A DNA stretch of 64,000 nt from Morella rubra (GCA_003952965.2 CM025850.1:16969717-17033716); one strand, 5' to 3'; numbered from the stretch's first letter, positions 12,377-24,619 are shown. Translations and numbers: made by a program. Notes: a model not told the origin generated them from the sequence alone.

Positions 12377-14030
12377 CACTACAAAAAAATTGGTTTTTAG
12401 TGGCAGTTGCTAAAAATGCCGCTATATCCCCTTTAGCGGCGTTTGTGTAAAAAACGCCGTTATAGGTTGTCTACAGCGGTGTTTTTAAATAAACCCTATT
12501 AAAAGAAAATCTCAAAAGCATTTTTTGACTAAAAGTTTGATCTTTAGCAGCATTTGTAAAAAAAACACTGCCACACGTTTGATCTTTAGCGACGTTTTTC
12601 CAAAGCACTACTAAAACTCAACAAAAACACTGCTATAGGTATGTCTATAGCAGTGTTTTTGTGAAAAGAATTGTTTATCATTTTTATGTTATTTAATGTT
12701 AATAATTATTTTATATGCTATATTATATTATATTGTATAGCAATGTATTTGAAAAAAATTTATTCTAGGGACCCATTTAATAAAACATGAAATTAGGGAA
12801 GTGTTATTGAAAATTGAAGTAGTTATATGATACAACTTGGTGACTATGTTGTTTTTGTATATTGTGTTATATATTATTACATCACTATTCCATCCATATA
12901 CGAGATATTATTCATAGTATGGTATGTATGGTTATGTTTTAATATTATGTGTGTTTAATAGTGTATGTATAGCATATTAAAGTGAATATATCATGTATAT
13001 GAGCAATGTTATATAGTCTACTAACTTATTTTAATTAAGATTATTTGTACTATATTGTATAGTATTTATTTTACATACTTATCTTATAGTAATATTTTTT
13101 CACTCATCTATATTATATGTTACACATTTATACTGTATATATAGTATGTCACACATTAAGAAGATATTATATAGTATTTGTACATATTAAGAAGCTGTGA
13201 GACAAGCTTATGCATTGGTCTAACGGATATGGTCTACGTGCTATGGCTCTACATTTAAATACTGGCCACACATATGTCACATGTTAAACCTAAGTATTAT
13301 TGTATATAATAAAAACATATTACTTACCGTTTAAAAAAATATATATTTAATACCAAGTACTAAGATTTTTAAATACGTTAAATTTCAAAATACTATTAGT
13401 ACTAAGTTATTTTATGTACTAAGTACTAGGCTACATACAAGGCATTATACTTTTAAATTATAAGTATAGATATTATTATTACCAACCTATTTTAATTATG
13501 ATTATTACCAGTTATAAAAAAGAGCATAAAATAATATGCTATGCATTTAATACTAAGTACGATTTTTAAATATTGTTACAAATTACAAATTACTATTAAC
13601 TAGTTATTTTAGCACGTACTACTATAATGTGTATTACAATTACAAACAAAGTAGTAATTAAGATATAATTACAAAATAAATTATATCAATCTGGGATTAT
13701 TGAAGTATAAAAAAATAGTAAACAAGTGAAAGGGAAACCGTGCGTGTATGAGATTTAAATTTTTTCTAAAATACGTTCCATCTTCCTTTGTGAAATCTAA
13801 TGGAATAAATCTATCGAGCAAAATTTTAGTTTCCCTCTATTTTTTTCGTTTGGTAGGACGCGGGTTCTCTCTTTCTTTTCTAAATTTACTATCTATCTTT
13901 CAAACTTTCGAAGAAATTTTAGACTTCTCTAGAGTTCATCTTTTTTTCACTCCATAACTCTTCTCTCCCTCCGCCCCCTTCTAGGCCCGTCAACCTCTGT
14001 CCTACACCATTATCCATGCAGCGGAGATTA

Positions 14031-14250
14031 ATGGCGGCTTATCTGTAACTTAATGCTAAGGCTTTTTGAACTCATTTCCAGCTGGCCTTCATGCCTCTGT
14101 CCAAACAGGCCCCCAAATCGTGTTAGATCAGCTGTGCCGCCACCACTCCATCCAAACGCTACACCATCAATTTGCTTCCCGGCGATGGCATTGGCCTTGA
14201 GGTCATCTCCGTCACCACCAACGTCCTCATGCTCGCTGGTTCTCTCGAAG
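14031..14250 (+). pseudogene. 3-isopropylmalate dehydrogenase exon 1 fragment
   Basis: From ATG at 14031 one frame runs to a donor GT at 14251. It first encodes a plastid-transit-like leader (MAAYL, later SKQAPKSC) and then the conserved IPMDH start [19 protein letters not shown], continuing to LAGSLEG across the splice. IPMDH oxidises 3-isopropylmalate with NAD in plastid leucine biosynthesis. Three in-frame stops interrupt the leader, the first at 14046, so it cannot be translated as it stands. The exon ends in phase 1 and joins exon 2 at 17141 to restore Gly-Ile-Glu. It lies inside the CACTA at 12377-22118, with a leader and intron typical of genomic rather than cDNA capture. Confidence 0.85.
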
Positions 14251-14326
14251 GTCCTTAAGTTTACTCTCCTATCGCTTACCTATTTAAAAAATTAAAATTA
14301 AAATTTATCTGGGCTTGTGATGCTCG

Positions 14327-16939
14327 TGTAAGAAGTATGCTCTAAAACTTATTATTCTAGATAATTGTTATTTAGATGTGTAAGTCTAAATAATAACCAA
14401 GAGGGGGGTGAATTGGGTTTTAATAAATTTTAAAACTTTTTCAAGATAATTTAAGTAGTATAACTGTAAAGCAAAGAACACCACAAAACGAAATATGAAT
14501 GAGTATAAAGGAGAGATAGAGTTAGAGAGATGACACCGTAATTTTTAGGTGTTCGGCCAACACTTGCCTACGTCCACCCCCAAGGCTATTTGACTTCATT
14601 GGGCTTCCTTCACTATTCTTTAAATAGCAAATACACCTTAGCTTCCGGGTGCTAAGGAACCTTTACAAAGCATTTTTTGAGCTCACGCTTTAACTCACTT
14701 CACAAATCCCAAAACCTAAGGGATTTCTTCTACCCAACGAGTAGGACAAGTGTTTACCCAAACACTCAAGTGTTTATAAAGATGAGTAAAAAGGAAATAT
14801 CAACGATTGCTCTTAAAGCAGTATAAAACAAGTAAAAAGTATATTGGTGCACAAGAGGACAAAATTCTATGTAGAAAGCTAAGTTTGGCAGGGGAAATCA
14901 TAAGCTTTCTTGGTATGAGTAGTTTCTCTATTCTTCAAAGCACTTTCTCTCTCTAGAAGTTAGGTTGTAAGTAATTGCAAGTGTAAAAGCATGATCGTTG
15001 TCTTCTTCTATTTAACTTCTTCTATTTAAACCTCATTTGTCTTCAACGACCTTCAAATCCATCAAAAGCACCGTTGGAAGGGCACTCAAGTCATTAGGGA
15101 GCAATTGAATGTTCTGACATCGTTTCAAATTTTTTTCAAACTTGTGGAATGTGGTGACACATGGTTAGCATATGTTGACACATCAAAAATTTAATTTGGA
15201 GTTGTGCTCTTGGGTGACAGTGTAGTGTGTTACACTCAACCGACAATGAATTGGTCTGTCGTCTCACCGTGTCAACACCATTAATATGGTCTTGGAAAAT
15301 AGCATGTTCTCGGGTGTTAATGCAAATGTGCTCAACACCATTGAACATATTTTCTTCAGTCCTAAATATGTTGTCTTGGGTGCTTGAAAATGTTTAACCA
15401 TTACTTAAAATTATTTTACACATTCAAAACCGGAGATATAATTCAGCCTCTTAAAAGTGATTGATCCATTCCAAAATCTTTAAACACCTAGCAGTATAAA
15501 AAATTAATCTTGTTCAACTTATGTATTGGTGTTTAAGTTCACTGTAAATTTTTTTAGCATGAAAACCTCATTTTGAATATATCTTTAAACAAGTGGATTA
15601 TTAATATAAAATATATAGAAAGAATATACATGGGTATGAGATACCTATACAATTTTTTTTAGTACAAGTGAGAGATTGTAAGAATAATGCCCTAAAAATT
15701 TTGTCAAGATGTCACATGTTTATATTTATTTATTGGTAATATGTTGTGACATAAGATGTTACATAGATATTATTGAGTGACATTGTAGAAAAGTCATGCC
15801 AATGATTAATGAATCAAAGGCGGAAGTATGACTTTTGGTTCCTTGTTCACTTGATGTTTTGTTCTTGACCAAGGTACGTATTTATGTACAATAGGTCTAC
15901 ATGGTGCCTCTTATTAAATAGAATGATATACTCAGTCATTGAGGTAGTGACCTTAAGCAAACAAGTGGTGCAATGTAAGAGTACATGCACTGAATGAGAT
16001 CAAATATGGATACCTTCTGGAAGTGATCATTGATGTTGAGAAGGTATTTAGCACAATTTGTTTATGTTATCCTTAGACCTGAGAGGTTTATGCATGATTT
16101 GTTTATTGTGTACTTGTACTTTGACCAAGTCATTTGGTGATGATCTTTCTAGGTCAAATATTCAGACAACGGGTCTTGTGCATGATAAATGAGTTTGTAT
16201 AAATGCTCAATAAGGAATCCACCAGTCTCTTTGTGAGATAGTATATTCAATATATCTGTATAAGGTTGGACTAGAAAAAGAATCCTGGCCAATGGAATTT
16301 TGTGAAAATATTTTTTGAAATTAATATATATATATATTTATTTGTGAAATTGTTTTGGAAACAATTCGAGAGTCCAACGAGTTACAGATTGTGAATTAAG
16401 AATTATATGAGTTAGGAATTTAATCAATGATATGATTCCGTCCTATTGCTCATATGGAATATAGTGTGGTGGAAGGATAAATAAACGAATAATTGTTAGC
16501 AAAAGGGATTTCACAAAATCAATCTCAAATACTCGGGGTAAATTGTGATATGTTAATGGACATGATCACAATTTAGTAGAAGCCTAAATTTGGAATAAAA
16601 GAATATAAGGAGTTAAATTGGAAAAAGAGTTTTTTCATGTGATCCTACGGTCGAAATTGAGATCCTCTAACGATCCCACGCACTATCACAGCTAGGTTTT
16701 ATATAAAAATAGCTATGAGATAGTCTACCTTAATTGACTAGTTGTTAGTTTGAGCGTTGGCCATCAGTGCTCAGAAAACCCTATACAATTGCGAGCGTGG
16801 AGAAGGAGGCAAAACACTCGGGCTGCTATTGTGAAATTCTCAACATTGTGAGATCGACAAGAACCTGAAGATTATTGAAGAATTCTCGGAGATCAACATA
16901 GAGAATTGGTAAGTTAATTTTTCACAGTTGTAACTTTCA
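14327..16939 (+). mobile_element. Solo LTR split by a second LTR, in IPMDH intron 1
   Basis: The outer LTR starts TGTAAGAAGTATGC at 14327 and ends GTAACTTTCA at 16939. It belongs to the same family as 18469-19718. Flanking pentamers are GCTCG and GTTTG, which differ by two C-to-T changes and may be a decayed target duplication. The middle is occupied by an inverse LTR (about 14379-15706). A second start-like sequence, TGTAAGAATAATGCCC at 15669, leaves the exact inner boundary open. Confidence 0.6.
14379..15706 (-). mobile_element. Inverse LTR nested in the outer LTR
   Basis: In reverse it matches the family at 29521-30750, 53958-55343 and the window end. Shared pieces are TGTAAGTCTAAATAATAACC followed by AAGAGGGGGGTGAATTGGGT, and GCCAACACTTGCCTACGTCC. 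AGATG flanks it at 14374-14378 and 15707-15711, consistent with a target duplication. The last 40 bases look like the outer LTR, so the right limit is tentative. Confidence 0.55.
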
Positions 16940-17140
16940 GTTTGGTTGCTGAGACAAAGAACGAAAATGGCAAAACAATCTGGATTTCCACGCTTTATTG
17001 GTCGTTTTCTAAATGAGGTTCCGTTGTTGTTGAGATAATTGAATATTTTAGGAGGGAGTAATCTTTCTTTATTGATAGCGAAATGAATTTTGCGAACAAA
17101 AAAATGAATAGTTGTTCTGCCCTCAATTCCGATATACTAG

Positions 17141-17273
17141 GGATTGAGTTTAAGTTCCAAGAGATGTCTGTAGGCGGAGCTGCCTTAGATTTGACTGGAG
17201 TTCCGTTATCGGAGGAGACCCTATCGGCCTTAAAGTTTCTGCAAATTTGAGGTCTGCAACTGTTTTGCTACAG
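17141..17273 (+). pseudogene. 3-isopropylmalate dehydrogenase exon 2, internally deleted
   Basis: After an acceptor AG at 17139-17140 the frame reads [20 protein letters not shown] and continues [10 protein letters not shown], a close match to plant IPMDH directly downstream of exon 1. It then jumps, with a frame change, to [10 protein letters not shown], which corresponds to NLRPATVLPQ about 30-40 residues later in the enzyme. It ends at a donor GT (17274-17275). The loss removes the loop around AVLLGAIGGYKWD. The catalytic core exons are absent from the window, so this is a captured 5' portion only. Confidence 0.85.
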
Positions 17274-17976
17274 GTAATATTAGTTCTAAGCCAACGCTTA
17301 TTGAAAAGAGATGAAGTTTTCTTTGTGAAATTTTTATGTTGTTTATATGCACATCAAATTTCTTGGTTTAAGCGCACGCAGATATATGACAATATTGATG
17401 TTTTACCTCACTGTCTGAACTTATGTTCTCTTTTTTGGTTTCCAGGAAGTAGGATTTCAATGTGACAAAAATCAGGGGGAATGCCGTTCTAAATTTGCTT
17501 GCCATCTGGATTGTTTTGCTTGGGTCAAATGTGATAGTTATCTCCCTCAAGGAAGCAAGCCCTAAAGGTACAAGCTGCTAACTTGGTTTCAATTTCTTTG
17601 TTATTGGTGTATTGCGTTTGTTAAAAGTCCTTTTTCTTCTTCTCTGTTCTCTGAGAAATCTCTTTGGCAGAGTATGAGATCTTGAGAATTATCATGGTTT
17701 CTTAGGGTTGCGCGTTGGCTTGGTTTCTCGATTAGCATATTTAGATTAGAGTAACTTCACCTTGCTTGGTATATCCATGTTCTTCCTTTACAATCATAAT
17801 AGATTGCTCTTGGAGAAAATAGATGAATTGCATGCTACTTAAACTTTCAATTGCTATGACAAATTGTCAACGCTCATTTTTTCCAGCTTTTGAGCACCCT
17901 TGTTCTTTCCTTTTGTAAGATGTGTTTTTATGATAGGAAAGCTTATGCGTTTTTACATTCCTTGATCTTATGTCAG
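17274..17976 (+). other. Intron-like sequence in the CACTA payload
   Basis: T-rich sequence follows the IPMDH donor. At about 17470-17570 there is a hydrophobic frame containing LLAIWIVLLGSNVIVISL, ending at a GT after ...SPK. It could be a transmembrane exon of another gene, but I cannot name it. Confidence 0.3.
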
Positions 17977-18060
17977 GCTGTTACTAAAGCAAAGTTGGGT
18001 TATGATCCTGTTGAGGTGAGCCCTGAAGATATGGTTTGCTTTGCTAAGGAAAAACCCCAG
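17977..18060 (+). pseudogene. Captured exon of an unidentified gene
   Basis: An 84-base block lies between TGTCAG and GTATGA, good plant acceptor and donor sites. It is open in frame and encodes 28 residues including KLGYDPVEVSPEDMVCFAKE. It does not match IPMDH, so if real it comes from a second gene. The source is not recognised. Confidence 0.45.
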
Positions 18061-18468
18061 GTATGACTGAATGCAAATAGTTTTGATGTAGCAAAATTGA
18101 TTTGGCATGTTGTGTGGGGGCTATTGTATTAGGACATAAGGATAACGCTACACGATGTCTTCATGTAAGCATAAAAGGAACACCATTTATTACTAATGGT
18201 TAGTTTACCATTTGTACCGATAAGGGACGCATTTTTCCTCTGTAAAGTGTCAGATTTGTGCAGGATATTGTTTGTCATCGGGTTTGGGTACTGGTGGATG
18301 AGCAATAGCACTTCCCGTGGACAAATATTTAGATTTGGAATCAGAAGATGTCCTAGACGCCTAGACATGTTCTTTTTGCTTGTGCTATGATTTCTTCCTT
18401 TGTTTTTTGTTGGTACAGTGGCTCGTTTATTTACTACGAAGATGGCAAATTATTATTTTTTTTGGTCT

Positions 18469-19718
18469 TGTAAGAAATATGCTCTAAAAATCATTATTCT
18501 AAATAATTGGTTTTTTAAAAGCTGCATGTTTATATTTATTATATTAGGTAATATATTGTAACATAAGATGTTACATAGTTATTATTAAGTGAATTGTAGA
18601 AAAGTCATGCCAATGATTAATGAATCAAAGGCGGGGAGTATGATTTTTCGGTTCCTTGTACACTTGATGTTTTTTCTAGACCAAGGTACATATTTATGTA
18701 CAATAGGTCTACACTCGTTGTGCTCTATTAATAGGATGATGGACTTGTCATTGAGGTGGTGACATTAAGCAATGAGTGGGTGTAATGTAAGAGTACATGC
18801 ACTGAACGAGATCAAATATGGATACCTTCTGAAGTGATCATTGATGTTGAGAAGGTATTCAACACAATTGGTTTATTGTATCCTTAGACCTGAGAGGTTT
18901 ATATGGATTTATTTATTGTGTACTTGTGCTTTGATCGAGTCATTTGGTGATGATCTTTCCAGGTCAAATATTTCAACAACGTTGGGTCTTGTACATGATA
19001 ATGGGTTTGTATAAATGCTCAATAAGGAATCCACCAGTCTCTTTGTGAGATAGTATATTCAAGTATATCTGTATAGGGTTGGACTCGAGAAAAAGAAATC
19101 TAGCTGTGAATTTTTTTTCTAAATGTGTAAATTTTTTGGAAACAATTGAGAATCCAACGAGTTACAATTATAAAATTAAGAATTATATGAGCTAGGGATT
19201 TATCAATGATAATATTCCGATCCTATTATTCATATGAAATATAGTATGGTGGAAGGATAAATAAACGAAAAAATTGTTAGCAAAAAGGGATTTCACAAAT
19301 CAATCTCAAATTCTCGGGGGTGAATTGTAATATGTTGATGACATGATTACAATTAGTAGAAGCCTAAAATTCGAATAAAGAATATAAGGGAGTTAATGGA
19401 AAATGAGTTTTCCATGTGATCCTACGGCCAAGATCTGAGATCCCTAACGATCCCACGCATATCACAGCTAGGGTTTTCATATATAAGATATTATGAGATA
19501 GTCTACCCTTTGACTAATTGTTAGTTTGAGAGTTGGCCATCAAGACTTTCAGAGAAAACCTGATAGGCTGTGAGCGTGGAGAGGAAAGAGACAGAATTTT
19601 GGCTGCTATTGTGGAATTCTCAGGATTGTGAGATCGACAAGAACCTGAAGATTATCGAAGAATTCTAGGGATCTACAAAGAGAATTGGTAAGTTAATTTT
19701 CCGCAATCGTAACTTTCA
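18469..19718 (+). mobile_element. Solo LTR, 1250 bp
   Basis: It starts TGTAAGAAATATGC and ends TAACTTTCA (TG...CA), with an exact target duplication GGTCT at 18464-18468 and 19719-19723. There is no coding sequence. The family includes 14327-16939 and, more diverged, 20343-21640 and 9927-10484. Confidence 0.9.
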
Positions 19719-19723
19719 GGTCT

Positions 19724-20342
19724 TGCCTTATGACATCTAGATATGCATCAGAATTGTGCTCTGCTTTCTATGCCCCTTACCTTTAATCGTGTATCAGGTT
19801 TCAGAAATGACAGCATATGATTTAATAAGTGATTTCGTAGATTTTCTTTTATGTGCTTTTATGCAATTACATTCAAAAAATTATTCATGTTTATTGTCCC
19901 AAATTTCTGAACATGATGTAAGCAATGTTGCAATATCATTTTTTAATTGAGTTCAAATCAATTAGAAGATAGCAATATATCTTGTTGTTGTCAGTTCCAG
20001 TTAGCTCTTAGATTCAAGTCTTGCTAGGCAGTTTGCTTGCTTAGGAATCTAAAACTTTTGTCTTTAAGTGTGTACTAAGCTTTTGTGTTTGTATTTATTT
20101 ATTTTTATCTTTGTTCAAAATATTATGTTTGTTAATTTTTCCAATATTGAAATTGCAGCCAATGATTATGGTGCTGGTGTAGATATTGTGGTGCAGATGG
20201 TGTTAGAGCATTGAAGTTTCTAAGGAGTAAAGTAATAGTTATTTGTTGTTAAATGTCAATACTTGTTACCTTTTAGACTATTTAGAACCTTTTAGAACTT
20301 CTGTGTTTGTGGCAAAACACTGTAAGATGTGGTTATTTATGT
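19724..20342 (+). other. Intron-like sequence with a possible exon scrap
   Basis: It is T-rich. A polypyrimidine tract and TTGCAG at about 20153-20158 precede CCAATGATTATGGTGCTGG. A frame here reads GADGVRALKFLRSKV. It is too short to assign. Confidence 0.25.
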
Positions 20343-21640
20343 AGATGTATGCCCTCAAAACAAACATTTTTGAATAATTATGAGATAATTATTTTATTAA
20401 TTGATCACTTGTATATTATTTTGGGTACATGCAATGACATAAGATGTCATATTTTGTTGAGCAACATTGTAGAAAATTAAGCCAATGATTAATGAGTCGG
20501 AGGTGGGGAGTATGACTTTTTAGATCCTTGTTGACTCACTTTGTTCTAAATCAAGATACATGAAAATGTACAAATAGGTATACACTTGTTGTGCTCTATA
20601 AGATAGAATGATAGGCTCTGTCATTGAGATGATACTTAAGAAACGAGTGGATGCAATGTAAAGTACATGCACTAAACGAGATTAATTATGAATACCTTCT
20701 GGAAACAATCACTGATGTAGAGAATGGTATTCAGCCCAATTAGCTTATGTTGTCCTCAGACTTGAGAGAGTTATTCAAGTTTGCTTGTGGCTTTGCTGAG
20801 TTGTTTGGTGATGATCTTCGCGGATCAAATATTCCAGATTATGTTAAGCCTTGTGCATATAAGTGAATTTGTATAATTGCTCAATATGGAATCCATCCAG
20901 TCTTCTTGATGAGGTAGTATATTCACTATGTCTGTATATTGTTTGGATTCAAATAAAAATGTTGCGCAGCTAGATTTTTGTGAAAAGTGTTTCACGATTT
21001 TTACTTATATAATATATATTAAGTAATTATTTGAGAAAATTATTTTGAAACTTTTTGGTAGTCAAACTAGATACAGACTGAGAATTAAGAATTATATGAG
21101 CTAGGGATTTTATCGATGATATTATTCCGGTTCAGTTGGCTCATGTGGAATATAGTATGGTGGAAGGATAAATAAGCATATAATTGTTAGCAAAAAGGAT
21201 TTCACAAAAAACAATCTCATTATCTATGGGGTCAATTGTGAATTGTTGATGGACATGATCACAATTTGTAGAGGCCCATAAATTCGGATTACAGAATATA
21301 AGGGAGTTTAATGAAAATATTTTTCATGATGATCTTAACGGCTAAGATTTGAGGTCCCTAAAGATCCAACGCATAAGCAAGTTGAGTTCTGGGCAAACCA
21401 TTATAAAAAAAGTTCATAAATTCATTGAGAGTAAGGAATTCATGTTTTAATTTGAGACTCTATTTCTCAAGAATATTTCTCTCTCAAAAAATTGTGCACG
21501 TACATCTGAAGGAGGCAGAACGTCTTGGGACTGCTTTTGATTCAAGATTTTTCCACTACATTTTCTGCTATCATCATTTAGTTTCAGTGTTTGTATTATT
21601 TTCGCTATTAAAAATGCAGTTAAAATTTGTATTACACGAA
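20343..21640 (+). mobile_element. Diverged LTR of the 18469-19718 family
   Basis: It starts TGTATGCCCTCAAAAC and shares CCAATGATTAATGAGTC, GGAATATAGTATGGTGGAAG and AATTGTTAGCAAAAAGG in the same order as the 1250-bp copy. The right end and target duplication were not found. Confidence 0.7.
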
Positions 21641-22111
21641 AATTAGGAAAAAACATAGGTTTTTACATAAATGTATTTATTGCCGCATTTTTTGAAAATG
21701 ATTTAGTGACGTTTTAAAAATGCAAGCACATACCAAACCAAACTAAACCAAAACCAAAACCAAAAGAAAAAAACAAACGCTGTCACATGCTTTTATCGGT
21801 GGTCACAAAAACACTATTGTAGATGTTTAAACGCAAGACAAAATTGAGCTATAGCAACGTTCAAGTGCTAAATTTTTTTTCACAAATGCTCTTTGGGCCT
21901 GTAACGGTGTTTGTGACCCCTGCTAAGCGACTGCCACTATACGTCTCCCTTTTCACTAGTAGTCGCAAAAACCGCCGCTAAAACCTATCTCGACAGACAT
22001 ATAGTGGCTTGCGTGACTGCTGCAAAAAAAAAATGCCTCTAAAAACATAACAACGTTTTTTTGGGTCTTCAGCAGCATTTGCCTACCGCTGCTAAAGATC
22101 CTTTTTTTTTT
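21641..22111. repeat. CACTA subterminal repeat zone
   Basis: It contains GTAACGGTGTTTGTGACC, CCGCCGCTAAAACC and GCTGCTAAAGATCC type repeats, as at other family A ends, plus a short AACCAAAACC-rich tract near 21740. Confidence 0.6.
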
Positions 22112-23439
22112 TGTAGCGCAAATTTCCTTCAGTGCAAGAGAATATGCTCGTAGTCATTGTCTCGTATGATAGAAAAATTCTTTGTTTCGAAGAGCAACTG
22201 CAAAAGCTCATTGTCTGGTATCTGGGACGGAACTAGGGCTAGGGGTGATGGAGACCAAGGTATAAGCAAACCCTGCTATCAAGTCATGCAGCTGCAGCCA
22301 CAGATGCTCACTCTTTGTGCTCATATATAGTTGTATGTAGCTTGAGCCTGCTGAGAATACTCATTGGTCTTATATCTGGACCTGTAATGGAATTTTTAGT
22401 TCATTTGCACAAAACTTGGGAGGATGGAGTTGAGGAACTTGGAGGTAATTTAGCTCGGTTTGGAATCAAAATTACTGAGATATCATGTTATTTACTTGGC
22501 TGATCAGTCATCATCAGTGTTCAAAGTTTATACAGTTCCTGCAAAAGATGAAATTTGAATTATGGCATTATGCTGGGCTCTGTGTTTGACTGTTTTAAAT
22601 ATTTATGTGCTAAAAGGCAATTACCTTGATGAGAGGGGCTTATGCCTCGCTTTTTCTGACAAAAAATTAAGGGAGACTTCAGTTACAGGTGACCTTGCCC
22701 TCCATCTTGGCCAAAAGATTTAGTTGAGATTCAGTGAACATTTCTGAAAATCCCCCTCAAGAGTGAAAGTATACGGCAGAGTGGCTGCTTCAAAATCATG
22801 TCTTATTACTATTACGGATACACTCTGTATAAACTCTATGCTGGCAAAATTCTTATAGTACTCTGTCATTCGGTTTATATATGCATGGAAAAGACTACTT
22901 CTTGAGGAAAGTTTGACGGTTTGGTTACCTATGAATTAGATACTAGTAAAAAATTATAGGCATCTGAATTGATATACAAATAGGTAGCATGCATTGCACT
23001 GATCTGCCAGGCAGCAAGCTTTTTGTATTTCTGATGCCTATTGCACAATCTGCCAGGCTTGCAGCAAGCTTTTTGCCCTACTATAGAGTTATAATGAAGA
23101 TTGAATGGACGAAGAGAAGGTTGACTTTGCTTGCAGGCTATTGCCCTTTCAGAAAGTTTATATAACTGAATCCTGAAGTTAAATACTTGAATGATTCTTT
23201 ATCAAAAGAAGTATTGCTTGGAGTTATCAAGAAAGTTTAGTAATCAAGCATAATAGAATCAGAATGATTTAGAATCAAAAGGGGGTAAATTTTTCTGTGA
23301 GTCCAATCTTCTTTACAAGGGCTTATTATCCTATCTTGACAAAAAGACGGTATTTTTCTGAGAGTCTGGGAATCTTCTTTAGGCTTTGCAAGAGGCGTAC
23401 TGTTCAGCTTTGCCGTTGCTGCCAAAGGATGTACTATAG

Positions 23440-23577
23440 GTTTCCATACTTATTTTAAGTCCTAAACCTTTTATTTTTTGTTGTCAATATCGTTGCTGCC
23501 AAAGATATTGGGTTTAGGAGGTTTCCATACTTATTTTACTCAGTCCTAAACCTTTTATTTTTTGTTGTCAATATCAG
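23440..23577 (+). repeat. Short tandem duplication at an intron acceptor
   Basis: GGTTTCCATACTTATTTTA and the following pyrimidine tract ending TTGTTGTCAATATC occur twice, about 80 bases apart. The first copy leads into ATTGGGTTTAGGAG, which also occurs in the next exon-like block. Confidence 0.75.
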
Positions 23578-23648
23578 GATTTGGTTCCCTATTGGGTTTA
23601 GGAGATGTTTTTGATGCAGGGGGAGGAAGCGGTAGTGAAGTTATTCAG
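23578..23648 (+). pseudogene. Exon-like block, glycine-rich, unidentified
   Basis: ATATCAG precedes and GTACTG follows 71 open bases encoding GLGDVFDAGGGSGSEVIQ. Joined to the block at 23809 the frame continues in phase. No family recognised. Confidence 0.4.
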
Positions 23649-23808
23649 GTACTGTATGCCTATATCCCAATTATTATGGTTTTTTCAAGAAAAAAGAAAG
23701 AAATAAAAATGTTTATTTTTGGAGGTTCTGCTACTAATGTTACTTACTACCTAGCACTGTGGGTTGATTCTGCTATAGCTAATATTCTTTGCCTGTTTTA
23801 TTTTGCAG

Positions 23809-23840
23809 GATAAGCTTCATTACGATCGGGGATATTCGAG
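23809..23840 (+). pseudogene. Exon-like block following 23578-23648
   Basis: 32 bases lie between TTTTGCAG and GTTAAA and encode DKLHYDRGYSR in phase with the preceding block. The clean splice sites suggest a real former exon. Confidence 0.4.
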
Positions 23841-24619
23841 GTTAAAACTTTTCTGTTTCAATCGTTTATGTTCTTTGTTGTTATGTTTCTTTCATTTATT
23901 TTTTATTATAAATATAAACATCTATTTGCCATGTAATTCTTTTTAAGTACACTACCTCACATTATCAGTGATGAATGAACATGTTTCATGCAGAGGAAAA
24001 ACATGCCTTAGCAAAGAAATTCTCTCCTTTTATCGGTGATGAAAAGGTTATGTAGCACTTATTAGGGACAAAACTAAGTTGTCGCTAATGAGCTGCCTTG
24101 GCACTGCCAAAATCATTAAGCAAAAAGGAAATTGTTAACTGACAAAACTTGGGATAAAAATTGTTTCGTCCTAGCAGGTTATAGTTTATAATTAACTCAT
24201 TCCTTCGAATCCAACCGGACGTTGGTTTGTCAATGAGATCAAGGCAGGTGAGACACAGAGGATTCCTATAGTTTTACTCTTAACATTATGAGCTGGTTCA
24301 TTTCAACTAGTGCTGTGCATTTGCGGTGCTCGTTCCAGTTTGTGCCCTTACCTGTATCACAACCGCTTTTGGCGGTTTTCAGACATTGGGAACCGCTCCT
24401 AGCCCCGTTATTGGCAGTAACTGCTACTAGGTGGTACCGGTTTGGTGGTCGTGGAGGGCGGTTCTCTTTTTCTTGCTTCCAACTCCTTTCTTTTTTCTGT
24501 TTCTTCTCCTTCTTTCCGACTCTCCCTAGTGTGTGCGAGCTCTCCCTTTACCAAATGAAGCAGCTCTCCCTTGGATTCTTAATCTCTATGAAACTGCTTG
24601 AAGAGGAGAAGAGGAGCTT

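Larger units (their letters stand above)
12377..22118 (-). mobile_element. Probable CACTA (family A) carrying IPMDH exons
   Basis: The left end is CACTACAAAAAAAT at 12377; the right end is TGTAGCG at 22112-22118, one base off the TGTAGTG consensus. The flanking triplets TAA and CAA differ by one base, so pairing of the two ends is probable rather than proven. Both sides have subterminal GCCGCTA / GCGGCGTTT motifs (12395-12660 and 21650-22110). The interior at 12690-13200 matches the inverse of 37131-37380 and of the right interior of the 42210-45952 element, so this copy lies in reverse. Several LTR insertions lengthen it; without them it would be about 4.6 kb. The payload is the IPMDH 5' exons plus one further exon-like block. 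Confidence 0.65.
22119..24599 (+). other. Intron-like region with scattered exon remnants
   Basis: No continuous gene is present. T-rich intervals alternate with short open blocks bounded by AG and GT. A hydrophobic frame near 22340-22500 (LIGLISGPVMEFLVHLHKTW) ends in a stop. Around 23001 and 23050 CAGCAAGCTTTTTG is repeated. The region may be a host gene broken by the neighbouring transposons, or payload of a CACTA whose ends I cannot pair. Confidence 0.3.
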
